DNA of 64,000 nt from contig CM055903.1 in assembly GCA_029582155.1 (NCBI GenBank), forward strand, positions 44,407,769-44,471,768, written 5' to 3'. Below the pieces are notes generated by a model that made no database searches, had not been told where the DNA came from, and saw nothing but the letters and a program-made list of their open reading frames with translations. Position numbers and translations under genes: made by a program. Below, one piece after another: positions 1 through 11,800 of the stretch (the first letter of the stretch is position 1; the number at the start of each line of letters is the position of its first letter). This DNA is from Panopea generosa (Eukaryota; Mollusca; Bivalvia; Adapedonta; Hiatellidae).

Positions 1-340
1 TCATTTGGAGGGAAACTGTAGGATAGGAGCTCTTTTGGTGTCAATTATTTGAGGAGTTGCCCAAGTGACTACGAATTGGCATTTTGTGCACTGTAGCTGA
101 TATTGCACAACAATTTCACAAGGTCTACCTTTTTATGTGAATAACTTGGAAACTGTTTCCTTAACACTGTCAGGGAATAATTAATCCTGATACACACTTG
201 AAAATTGCTCTGTATTGTTGGTACGTCATAAACCACTGGATAATAAAATCATCTTCTATTGTAAGCGACTAATACGACTTTAGAATTCTTTTCCAGTCAT
301 TTACAAAGTTTCTGGATAGCTGTTTGAATGCAGACTGGTT

Positions 341-522
341 TCACACTATTTCACACATAGTTCCAGAATCATCATCACTATACCAGTAACCTTCTGATGG
401 TATAGGCAATCCTGGTCTAACATAAGTGGCAAAAGTTTGTGAAGACTCGACTTCCACTGCAGCTCTCATAGATGTAATGTGTGGCATCAGTCCATTACGT
501 ACTACAAATACAGAATAAAGTA
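341..522 (-). pseudogene. Coding-like fragment, possibly from a transposon exonuclease domain
   Basis: Minus-strand reading from an acceptor-like taataacag (522) to a TGA at 341-343 gives RNGLMPHITSMRAAVEVESS then QTFATYVRPGLPIPSEGY and a short acidic end. The HIT....A....QTFATYV.P..PI sequence resembles the first strands of DEDD-type 3'-5' exonuclease domains found in invertebrate mobile-element proteins. Too short to be a gene by itself; the upstream part was not found in the window. Confidence 0.35.
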
Positions 523-719
523 CTGTTATTATTTGAGACTGCTTTGAGCTACCGTAATATTTTCAAGAAGTGACTAATAATTGAATACTATTATTTTCTC
601 TTTATCTTCTTCATGTCACTTTTTGCTCATCCTAATGTCCCAAAATAACTGACCTCACTGTTGTAAACACAAATTTTCAAAATACTCAAAGTTAGACAGT
701 AGTTTCGTAGATAGTGTTG

Positions 720-875
720 GCAGCTCACGCCAAAGATTGCGGGTTTGATCCCCAGCTCGACCCAGTGCCTCTGAAAAAGCAACCCGCAGGACTGGTTCTA
801 CTTGGGAAGCGGACTCAAGAGCGCTTAATAAAAGCTCAGAGCTTTCTTCGCAATCTAGCTAAAATAAGTTGGTAT
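720..875 (+). mobile_element. tRNA-derived SINE (family 3)
   Basis: B-box-like gcgggtttgatcccc at about 740, then ctggttctacttgggaagcg and a tail cgcaatctagctaaaataa. Reverse copies at 47685-47880 and 48665-48930 share the tail. Confidence 0.5.
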
Positions 876-1509
876 AAACCAATTTGATTCATTAAAGAGG
901 GTTTGTCATAAACAGGTAGCCTGGAAGTTTTGTATTGATTGTTAAATATGAAACTAAACATCTACACAGATGTATCTGACTGCATTCTATAATAGAACAT
1001 AATATGGTAGAGAGATAATGACAGATAATGGGTATCTAGTCCTGGTTAAACCATTGCATATCTACAAAAACCCGATGACTATGTACATCATGGACTTGTA
1101 TAGCTCTATATAATTCCTTGTGTACATGTAAGGGCATCAATACAATTGTCACAATAAAAACAGCGTAAAATTCAATGCAATTAATCAATTATAAATTATT
1201 AAATACATACATGTTTAACTTTCAAAGTCTTGTGTGTGCCATTCGGTGTCTACTGTACAGAACATTGCACTTCTTGCCCGACAGGAAAATGTGGCTTACT
1301 CTGTGTGTTGACCTGACAGACCTCCAGACAGTAGAGAGCCGACAGTGAATCGCTGTCTTCAGTGTAACTGCATCACTGAAATCAACATACACAACATTCT
1401 AACTGCCATATATTGTATCTTGTATCATTGTATCTACATGTATGATGTATATGAAAACAATTCTTACTACTTGTTTACATTTTAGTTTTATGTATTTTGT
1501 TGATATGAG

Positions 1510-1695
1510 ACAATGTGTCTAATTATAAATATCGTTCGTATCTCATCGCTGATTGATGTGGGAAAGTTATCAACTACTTTTAGAAATGGGTGTACATTCC
1601 AGGATCCAGTAAAGAGTGGTTAGGTTAGCTGATCGTCCGTTTGGTCTTGATTGCACGAAAATGATATTCTATATATTCAATCATCAATCATTGTC
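1510..1695 (+). mobile_element. SINE body and tail (family 1), 5' truncated
   Basis: Aligns to the 3' two-thirds of the SINEs at 21822-22085 and 22237-22494: the caatgtgtct start, aggatccagtaaagagtggt, taggttagctgatcgtccgt and a tattcaatcatcaatca end. Confidence 0.55.
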
Positions 1696-1885
1696 TAGCA
1701 AAATATATATATATACGTATCTCAGCATTTTTTAAATTCTGGATAATTGAACAGTTTCATCGCAACTAATTACTATCAGTTCTAATAAAAAAATCAACGT
1801 TATACAACAGACAGTCATCAATACTATCTTACCTGGCCTAGCTTTGTGTTGGCTGAAAAACAGGGCATTCTTTTAGATCTTTGAT

Positions 1886-2785
1886 CTGCCTCAATGAGAT
1901 CCTCCGTACCTGAGGTATATGAGTACATGTGGTCTTAAGCGCTGCCTCAATAAGATCCTCCGTACCTGAGGTATATGGGTTTATTTGTTCTTAAGCGCTG
2001 CCTCAGTGAGATCCTCCGTACCTGAGGTATATGGGTTTATTTGGCCTTAAGCGCTGCCTCAATGAGATCCTCCGTATCTGAGGTATATGGGCTTATTTGG
2101 TCTTAAGCGCTGCCTCAATGAGATCCTCCGTACCTGAAGTATATGGGTATATGTGGTCTGAAGCGCTGCCTCAATGAGATCCTCCGTACCTGAAGTATAT
2201 GGGTATATGTGGTCTGAAGCGCTGCCTCAATGAAATCCTCCGTACCTGAGGTATATGGGTTTATTTGGTCTTAAGCGCTGCCTCAATGAGATCCTCCGTA
2301 CCTGAGGTATATGGGTTTATTTGGTCTTAAGCGCTGCCTCAATAAGATCCTCCGTACCTGAGGTATATGGGTTTATTTGGTCTTAAGCGCTGCCTCAATG
2401 AGATCCTCCGTACCTGAGGTATATGGGTATATGTGGTCTGAAGCGCTGCCTCAATGAGATCCTCCGTACCTGAGGTATATGGGTTTATTTGGTCTTAAGC
2501 GCTGCCTCAATGAGATCCTCCGTACCTGAGGTATATGGGTATATGTGGTCTGAAGCGCTGCCTCAATGAGATCCTCCGTACCTGAGGTATATGGGTTTAT
2601 TTGTCTTAAGCGCTGCCTCAATGAGATCCTCCGTACCTGAAGTATATGGGTATATGTGGTCTGAAGCGCTGCCTCAATGAGATCCTCCGTACCTGAGGTA
2701 TATGGGTATATGTGGTCTGAAGCGCTGCCTCAATGAGATCCTCCGTACCTGAGGTATATGGGTTTATTTGGTCTTAAGCGCCGTC
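1886..2785. repeat. 56-bp satellite array, 16 copies
   Basis: Contiguous head-to-tail copies starting at 1941, 1997, 2053, 2109 and so on in 56-base steps, with one 55-base unit near 2557. Each has gcctcaatgagatcctccg, the palindrome TACCTgAGGTA, then one of two 3' variants: tttatttggtcttaag or tatatgtggtctgaag. Units are well conserved. No spacers, so it is not CRISPR-like. Confidence 0.92.
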
Positions 2786-4048
2786 TCAAAATTACTCTCT
2801 TCACATTTGAATTAAAGGAATGTTGTCTACACATGAAATTGTTCTTGGGTTTGTTTAATGATAACCAGATATCATAATAATCACGATTGAATTAATTACA
2901 GATTCGTCACAGACAGACCAAAATCGAAAAGGATATTTCTATTTCATTGCTAAGGATGTAGAACCCAACTTATCAACCATTAGCTCAATGACGACGTCAT
3001 CAAAGATACAATGCGGTGAGCTGTGTTTGAAAACGGACAGCTGTATTTCATTTACAATAAATAAAGCTCTGACAATCTGTAAACTGTTCGGCGTATTTCA
3101 GTCTACTGACCATTATGGTAGTTCCGGGACATACTATTATGTTAAAGTCTAGAGATGCAAGTAGAGGTTAACAAAACTTCAGCAGTGGACTATGGGGATA
3201 ATTGTTTCGTGACATAAAAATGGTGATAAAAACGATATAAACAACTATCAAGGCATGACATATTAAGTTATCTTTCTAAATTGTTCAGAACAAATTTGAA
3301 CAAGTGAATTTGATTTACGTTGTGACAATCACTACAGAATTCCTGATGTACAGTTTGTATATTTTTTTTCGTAAATATATATATGTCGTGAATACTAACA
3401 AATAAGATATCTATTGCAAAAATAATAGAAATATTAAATCACAACTGTTTATAAAGTTCATAACATATTACTGTTACATTTAAGTACATATATTTGAGAC
3501 ATATATATAACACAAAATAACCCATTCTGTTTTATAACTGATGTCTAATCAGGTCAATATAACAAAGTAAATGTCAAAGTCTAAAACTATTGGCTGTAGC
3601 AAGTATATGGACTTTTAACGCAACTAGAAAAAGTTAAAATTAAAGTTACGTATAGCAGAACAAAGTAAGACAACTCTGACTAGTTTAAGTAAATTCGAGA
3701 TTTAAGTTTCCTGTCATTCGTGTATGTTTATATTATCACAGAATATATCAAATGTGTATTGAAAGCAAATACCAGAGAAAGACTTGAATGATGACATACA
3801 AATCAAAGATCTTACTTACTGAGAATTATGGAATACTTTTCAGAAGTGTTGAAATATTTACTACATTAATAAAAAATAAAATCTGGTTGTTCTACACATT
3901 TCAGTTCAGGTTATGAGCATCTACAATAGATGCAAATGTGTGCTTTACTTTCTATAGCTCAAAATTATTTAACAGTAATAAACATATTTACGTAGTTTTT
4001 ATTGCCCTCAAAAAGTGTTTTGACTGTATAAATATAGAAACACTGTAC
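2786..4048. other. AT-rich intergenic stretch
   Basis: No gene, repeat or RNA seen. A palindromic CRE-like tgacgacgtca occurs near 2990 without context. Confidence 0.4.
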
Positions 4049-4503
4049 ATCTCACTACACAGTAACACCCCTTTTCCCCCACGGTAACATGATTCTTACG
4101 CTTAAAAAAAGACCTATGTTCTTTGGTTATGAAATATTTTCAAAATGGTTCATAGTGGTTGTGATTTCTTGCTGCAGATGAGTTGAGCAAAAGTTGGTAT
4201 AGCATATAATGCAATAAGACATCACTGGTGTTAAAAAAGTGACTTTTATAGGATTTCAACATATGCATGTATTTATGAGCATTTGAGGACTTCTTTTTTT
4301 CAAAAAATCTCAGGGTGTCACTGCACCCTCTTTAAAAACAAACAACCTGATCAACCTATCAGTTATTGTGCATTTTTATGTGAGTATACATTCCTGCTAT
4401 GAAAAAAATACTTCAAAAAAAGTTCTATGTGGAATTCTTTTTTTACCATTGAAATCCTAGACCTTATTTTATATAGAACAAAATTCAACTGTGTAGTGAG
4501 ACC
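4049..4503 (-). mobile_element. TCTCACTACACAG-type DNA element, minus-oriented copy
   Basis: Left end atctcactacacag (4050), right end aactgtgtagtgagacc (4487-4503): terminal inverted repeats. The interior matches, inverted, the element at 41231-42012: ggtaacatgattcttacgct at 4083, ctgatcaacctatcag at 4347 and aatcctagaccttattttat at 4452. No coding capacity. Confidence 0.6.
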
Positions 4504-4657
4504 TTAATGTATAGTTAAAACTATACACAACTGTGTAGTGAGACCTTAATGTATGGTTAAAACTATACAAAACTGTGTAGTGAGACCTTAATGTATGGTT
4601 AAAACTATACAAAACTGTGTAGTGAGACCTTAATGTATGGTTAAAACTATACAAAAC
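4487..4657. repeat. 42-bp array made from a transposon terminus, 4 copies
   Basis: Units start at 4487, 4529, 4571 and 4613. Each contains aactgtgtagtgagacct, the terminus of the adjoining DNA element, plus taatgtatggttaaaactat. The last unit ends at 4655. Confidence 0.85.
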
Positions 4658-4739
4658 TGGCAAACAGGGTAAACTCTTTTGGGTGATTAAAATATGAAAA
4701 GGTCGAGTCATGTCTTAAAAGTTGTATTTTTTTTCTGTG

Positions 4740-5195
4740 TGTTTTTAGGGGAGGGGATACTTGGTAGGGTTGAGACAAGGTGAGATAATCTAGCCCATGT
4801 TTAGTATCTTTATTCATGAACTACTTAGAATTGTATCATTAAAGTAAGGCTGATTTAGGATTGTTGATTTATTGTATAGTATTAATAGTGTTGCTTTTTG
4901 CTGACGATACGGTTATCCTAATCAAACCACAAGCAAGCTACAAACTAACTGAAACATTTTAAATACAAATGTGAGACTAGGCGTTTGGAAGTAAATAGTT
5001 CTAAAACAAAAAAAATGGTTTTGCGACAAAATGGACGTCTATTGAATTGTGAAAATTAGTCATACAATGGTAAAAATGTTGGAGGAGCTGTAGATGACTT
5101 TAGATACCAATTGTGATTAAACTGGTAATTTTTCATTAAATAATGAATATATAGATGGTAAAACATTTAATAAAGAAAGGCTTTGAATTTTCTAT
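4740..5195 (+). pseudogene. LINE reverse transcriptase remnant
   Basis: Frames broken by stops and shifts, but family blocks are readable in order: GLRQGE, then PMFSIFIHEL, the catalytic-site block LLFADDTVIL at about 4893, and LEVNSSKTKKMV further on. This is the order in non-LTR reverse transcriptases. No intact frame. Confidence 0.6.
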
Positions 5196-5403
5196 TTCTG
5201 ATTGTAAGCAAATAAACTTATAACCCAAATTTTGATTGGTTTGCTGGATCAGTATTGTGAAATGTACGGTTTCACTTAGTTCGTGGAAATTGAACGTATT
5301 CATTTAAAGTTTTGTTATTCGCTTTATATTGTACGCTTTATACTCCAAACATAAAGTTCTGGTGTTAAGTTATTACTGCTGATAATACTAGTATCATTTC
5401 ACA

Positions 5404-5632
5404 AAACTATATAATTATTATAATTATCTATCAAATGATTTTTATATAATTATTATAATTATCTATCAAATGATTATTTTATAATTATTATAATTATCTA
5501 TTTATAATTATCTATCAAATGATTATTATATAATTATTATAATTATCTATCAAACGATTATTTTATAATTATTATCATATTTATCTATCAAATGATTATT
5601 ATATAATTATTATAATTATCTATTAAATGATT
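5404..5632. repeat. AT-rich tandem array (~36-40 bp unit)
   Basis: About six copies of a unit built from ataattattataattatcta and tcaaatgattat, with small length changes. Confidence 0.85.
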
Positions 5633-6105
5633 ATGGGTTTATCTACTTAGTTATAGATAATGCTTCTCTTGATTAAAATCAAAGACTTTCCATTAACAAG
5701 CTTATCAAATTGTTTTACTGAAATGACAATTATATTTTAGTTGGATTTGCTTAGTATATTAAACGTTCTCTGAAATAAAAAACCCTCCAGTATTTTAAAT
5801 GTTTAATGTGTTCACATTCATTGAACAGATTCCATCTACTTCGGAATTAAGCTCATATAGAGCTGTCAGTTATATAAAGTTGGCAATGAAAGAAAGAATC
5901 ATCATTTGCATATCTAATAAATGTATTCATAACCATGTTGTTAAGGAACTTATGATTAAAATTATTATTGTATTACTTATGGTAACGATATAGTTAACGT
6001 GATATTGTTTGTTGTAAATATGCTTTTAATATGTACAAGGCTTAAATAAATGAGTAGTATTATTTCTGTATTGTCCTGGGCTAATGTCAATCAAAATTTA
6101 AACGT

Positions 6106-6290
6106 CATGTTAAATTGTAAACTGAGTCAACATGAACATTACGTTGAGTTATAGACTGAGCCAAAATGAACATTACGTTAAATTATAGACTCAGCCAAAA
6201 TAAACATTACGTTAGATTATACACTGAGCCAAAATTAACATAAAGTTAGATTATAGACTGAGCCAAAATGAAAACCAAAATGAACAGTGA
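6106..6290. repeat. ~38-bp tandem array, about 5 copies
   Basis: Repeats of aacattacgttaaattatag and actgagccaaaatg with point changes. Confidence 0.8.
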
Positions 6291-6488
6291 TTGCAGTCAA
6301 GGTCATAAAACAGACTACGAGTTATATGTCAAAGATCATCAATGACTCGTCAATGGTTTAACTATTCATTCAGGAGAGGATGAATATTGGCTAGCGTCTT
6401 AGTTATAGTGTTTTCGAGGTAATAAGGTGAGCTGATACGACCAATAAATCGGAGAAGTCCGGGGGTAGCACCATTCAACCAAAAGATG

Positions 6489-6990
6489 TACAGTTCACAG
6501 ACAGCCAGTCACTATAGAGACCGCTGGACCGTTCAAGAACGACTGACAGCATCTCTCATTGAACATACAACTAAAACACACGTGTTAAAAAGGTTTGAAT
6601 ACCCAAGATTGCCTTTAAACCAAACAAAACATCTACAGTTCACCGACAATCAGTCACTATAGAGACCGCTGGACCGTTCAAGAATGACTGACAGCATCTC
6701 TCATTGAACATACAACTAAAACACACGTGTTAAAAAGGTTTGAATACCCAAGATTGCCTTTAAACCATACAAAACATCTACAGTTCACCGACAATCAGTC
6801 ACTATAGAGACCGCTGGACCGTTCAAGAATGACTGACAGCATCTCTCATTGAACATACAACTAAAACACACGTGTTAAAAAGGTTTGAATACCCAAGATT
6901 GCCTTTAAACCAAACAAAACATCTACAGTTCACCGACAATCAATCACTTAGAGACCGCTGGACCGTTCATGTATGACTGTATATCTCATT
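6489..6990. repeat. 145-bp tandem array, 3.4 copies
   Basis: Units begin (acagttcac) at 6489, 6635, 6780 and 6925. Inner units are almost identical, including gagaccgctggaccgttcaa and aacacacgtgttaaaaaggt. The last, partial copy is diverged. Confidence 0.9.
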
Positions 6991-8712
6991 GATATCAAGT
7001 TAAGAATACATATAGTGTTAATTTATGAACCGTTACTTACATATTCAGAATCATTAGCTAAACTTGTGTTTTACTTAATGTATTTGTTAATGTGTAAATG
7101 CAGTTTTTGTTAATAATAGTTATGAATTCAAAGCTTGCAGTCTATAATGCTGATAAGTGATACGTAGATTGTGTATACATATTATTTATATATTTAAAAT
7201 AATCACTTTAAACAGATATGGATTAAAATCATTCATTACAAAAAATGTAGATATAGGATATATTTATATTTTTCTACTAGATTACAAACAATTGTTATAA
7301 GAGTATCATATAAAAGTGTGCGTTTAACTTTCTTCTTTTTTTGTGTTATAACACACACTGAATTAATCTTAATGAATATTGTCATACGTTCGTCACATGG
7401 GTATTGAACTGTCTGTGTATTATGTAGTTTTTGAAATATGTTGAATAAAAACTACCAAACTTATATTTGAGATTTGGCAAATGAGTTTTCCTATTATACA
7501 CTGTATTTATAGCGCCCTTGGCGTGATTATTTGTTGCATGTGTGATGTTGTATAGCTATATCCTGTTAATGAATTAGAGGTATTGGAGGTCAGAACTCCG
7601 TTACACGGAGTGCCATGTCTCGATGATGTCATGTGTCAGAGTTACTACGTAAATAGTTAAAATGTCATCAAAAACGTAAACGTATTTCTCCATGAATTTA
7701 AACGGGTGAAGAGCCTAAAATGGCAGTTTTGTCATTTCATTAAAAGTTTCTTAATTTCACCCAAAAAAAAAACTTGCGACACAAATCAGTCATAAACGTA
7801 AGTAAGAAACGTTTATAACCTTTTTCTTGGTCATCCACATGAATTTAAGATTATATTTTCAGAAAACAAACCATTTTATGCAATATTCAATCAGGGATTG
7901 GGTTTATCTGGATTAATATTTAAGATATAATGAACGATACTTACTTTACATTTACGAATTATTTTAATCGTAAGTGTTTTTGTGAAATGCAAACTGATTT
8001 TGAATCTAGTATAGTTTGAATATTTTAACATGAGTGTATTGCCAAATATTTGCCAATTCTATCATATATTCGATATTTTAAATATATATTTTTAAAATGG
8101 TTTTACTTCTGCTAAATTCTATTTTGAAATATTACTGCTTATATTCTTCTGACCAATGAGTTGCATAAAATACAAATCAACCTTTTATATTGCGGGAAAT
8201 AATAATTTTTATGCATTCCAGTATTTACCTTTCTCCCAGAGTATGGGTTACGGTGTTCTACCGATTAAACATTAATTTAAATATATCAGATTCGCATCGA
8301 CATTTAATTCAATTTCAGGACGGAAAATAAAGTACAGTGAATTGCAAAAACTCGAATTATCAGGGGAGTCAGTTAGTCACTTTATTGGGGCACATGCAAT
8401 ATTTTATTTACATATATTTTCAGAAATATTGCTCGTCTAAACTAAAATAGTTGTGTACTCTAACGTTAAATTAATCTATTGTTTGATATATGATTAAGGT
8501 TATACAATTAGGAATGGTGGAAAACTATATGCATACATTGCATGAGACTATAATGCCACGAACCTGATCTAAGAACGTAACGTTCCCAAAATGGTGAAGA
8601 TAATGTAGATAAGACACTTACTATCACTGGCTTTTGACCGTACCTTGATAACGCCTGTGGTATGTTTAGCTTTAGCTTGGCAATTGCATTCAAATAACCT
8701 TAAATAATAGTC
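6991..8712. other. AT-rich region upstream of the collagen-like gene
   Basis: Presumably holds the collagen-like promoter, but no convincing TATA box or initiator could be fixed. No gene or repeat seen. Confidence 0.35.
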
Positions 8713-8881
8713 ATGCTGAATGTAGCCAAATTGGTTATTGTGTGTTGTGTTGGAACAGTCAGCAGTGTTCTCTTACAAAGTGACGAGGACATTGCCAGTG
8801 AAATAGTTCAGCTGAAGTCAGAAGTGGCCAATTTAAAGTCAGCGGTTGAACAACTACAGTTGCATCATAGCAACCAAATAG
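8713..8881 (+). CDS. Collagen C4-like gene, exon 1
   Basis: Encodes residues 1-56: signal peptide, then coiled coil (SEIVQLKSEVANLKSAVEQL). ATG at 8713 is the first Met before the hydrophobic segment. Donor AG|gtattt at 8882 leaves one base of a split Gly codon. Confidence 0.72.
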
Positions 8882-11800
8882 GTATTTACATTTAATTCTG
8901 ATAGGAAAATATGAATATGAATAAATGATTTTTATAGTAATCCATAATTGCATACTACATTGCTTACTAGCTTGTTGCTGGCTGTATTGTTTGTGTAATA
9001 TATTAGCTTTATCATGTCCTGTTTGATGACTTGTTGCTGACTTTCTTGTCTGCGTACTTGCTGCCTGTTGTTCTGTTGACTGGTTTGCTCCTTGTTTGAT
9101 GATTGGTGACTGGTTTTATGACTTGTCAGCTGTTTTTGTGACCAATATGTTAGATGACTGGTTATCTAATCTTTTGCTAGCTGGCCGACAGCAGACATGG
9201 CTCGGTCCAAACTTTTTATGTGAAAATTTTTATTAGTTACTTGTGGAAGAACGGTTGTTCTACTCAGATTCATTCTGAGGCCCCCTCCCTCAAGGTCTCA
9301 CTGAACAATTACCTCCCTTACATGACGGTAGCAAGATTATTACGCCCAAGAAATTAGAGCTGTGTAAAGCGGTTGGGTAATTTTTTTTTTAAAAATGCAT
9401 AAAATGTCATATTTCTTTGGGCATATGGGAACATTGGAACATTTTCATGATTTCTGCAAAGTTTGGGTGACCCTGGGAACTGTTTGATGATGCTATAACA
9501 GTTTAAAGATGCGTAGTGATACACTGCAACAAATGGGCAGAATTGTCAAAAATGAAGGGGTGCCATCAAACCATCGAAATTGTGAAAAAGCAACCTGGTC
9601 AACCCCATGTTTTTTTCTGCATATTTGGACCAACAGAGGACTATCTATGGGAATAAGGCACTTTTAGAACCATTGGTAATGTATCCAGTGTTCCAGAAGT
9701 GCATGTCTCTATATGTAGAACAGTACAAAATTAATTGGTGTGTGAGACGTTCAAGAACCAGATCATTTTCGGTAGACGCTGGGAGGAAACTGCATCTTTG
9801 TGATTCAGATTTACTTTCTTTTTCAAAATATGTCACTTTCTATGGGAAATACTGTATTTGAAACCTCTAAATGGAAAAATAAATTTATTTTTGTGAAAAA
9901 TGGATGACTTTGAGTGAAATAGAGAAGTGTCACACAGGCAAAACCAAACTTGAAGCTAAAACAGTAAAGCAAATAGGGCAATGAGACTGAGCAGCTGAAA
10001 ATTTGTCATGGAAATGTTGGAATCTGGATTTATTCAATTCAATGGAAGGAACACAAAGTGAGATCATCTATTTAACTGAAAAAGAAATGATCATGTATGC
10101 AAATATGCTTTGCTTCATCATGTGATAAGACTTGATTTTAGCCATCTGTCTCAAAATCCTGGCTAAAATGAATAGAAGTTTGCACTTAAAAACACTTGAA
10201 AGCCACACAGAGAGACAGTGATGCTAATATATCACAACAAAAGCATGTCTAGAGCATTCACTGCATCCAGATTTCATGATTCATGTAAGTTAAACCATTT
10301 TTTGTGTGTTAGAAACTCATTATTTATGTATAATTCATACCCCACCCACATAAAAATGGTAACATTTGTCGCGATACTGTTTCCACTCTTTAGCGCATGC
10401 TTTTTGACAATACGGTTTGCTCGCGTATGAGCAATATTGTTTTTATGTCGCTGTTTATCAATTAATATTATATTGATCATGAATTATGGAGAAATTTCCT
10501 GTTTCATTATTTTTTCATTGATATTTGTTATCAACAGCTCTGTATCTAGTTTTCGATATACCGACCGCCAAACTGTCGCGTTTCATTTTAATGGTATGGC
10601 GTATGACTGCCATTTTTGTTTTACTGTCATTTTTTTCTCCTCAGTGTTGATATTTATGCGGCTGGGTCTGGCTTATACACAGTATTTACCTACTCTTGGA
10701 CATTCAGTTAAATTGTAAAATGCGACATCTTTGAAATGACGCGAAACAGATTCGCGTAATAATTTCTCAGCGTTTAGTTAACCTGTGCTTGAAACTTTTG
10801 TACCATCATCTGATTTCTTTCGGTTGTTGTTCTTACTTTTTTTTCAAATAAAAATACATGATGTTTGCTATAGAATATAGATTTTTCTCATTGAAGATGA
10901 TGTTTTTTCACTGTCTGTTATTGAATGTGTACAATATTTTTCTCCACATTCAACAGTTTAGCATTCTCCAATATGACAATTTCTAATTTTCATATAATTA
11001 TTGCAACAACTCTATTTTAACTGCCCATTTTTTATGCCAGTTTTGGAAAATCTGTAAAGTAACGAGTCATCTCGCGACAAGTATTTCTTATCGCGATATT
11101 CTTTGATATATTTATTTCCAACTAATTTGTGGTAAAGAGATGCGCTTTAGCAAACCGTCTTTTTGCAATGAACTTATCGGTCCAGCCAAATATGCTGTAT
11201 CCATATTTTGTCTCATTTTCAGTCATCATTTCATTTTCTTGCTTTAAAGTGACTTTCATGCACAGTTTACTTTCATTTGCTATTTTTATTGATAAAATAA
11301 ACAAAATAGTATTGGAATTTAATATATGCCTAATAGATACCTCAATTGGTAAGGGAAATATTCATCGTTGATAATGAATCTAATGCATGAACACAAGTAT
11401 GTTATTCATTCATGTATTGAAAAAGGGGGCATGGTTAGTGTCAGTGACATGCAAATTATTGCTGGGCACCTTCAAACATTAATATTTGTTTGTTATAAAT
11501 ATAAAAAAAAGTCAAATATATAGTTTTGCAACAAAACAGAGCATTATTTGAAGCAAAAACAACTATTTATCCATATATGGTCATGTATTTCGACACTTAA
11601 GTTATGTAATGTTGCATATACAATAAAATGAATATGCAGTCAGATAGATACACTATTGGAGCCAATACAAGGACATTTTTAAAGTATTTCTTTTTCTAGA
11701 ATTATTTTTATTAAGGTACAATGGCTAAAAAATTTTGGCAGTTTTTCCTGTTTTCGAGTCGTCCGAAACTGATTAATGCATGTGTGACTGCCATCTTATT

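Larger units (their letters stand above)
523..1885. other. Intergenic, two SINE pieces only
   Basis: Apart from the SINE pieces at 720-875 and 1510-1695 I see no gene or structured element. Confidence 0.4.

Noticed and set aside
1886..2785. CRISPR-like regularly spaced repeat
   Set aside because: Units are contiguous with no variable spacers, and the setting is eukaryotic; it is a satellite.
4469..4711. 80-codon minus-strand frame with SFNHTLRSHYTV repeats
   Set aside because: It is the translation of the 42-bp transposon-terminus array.
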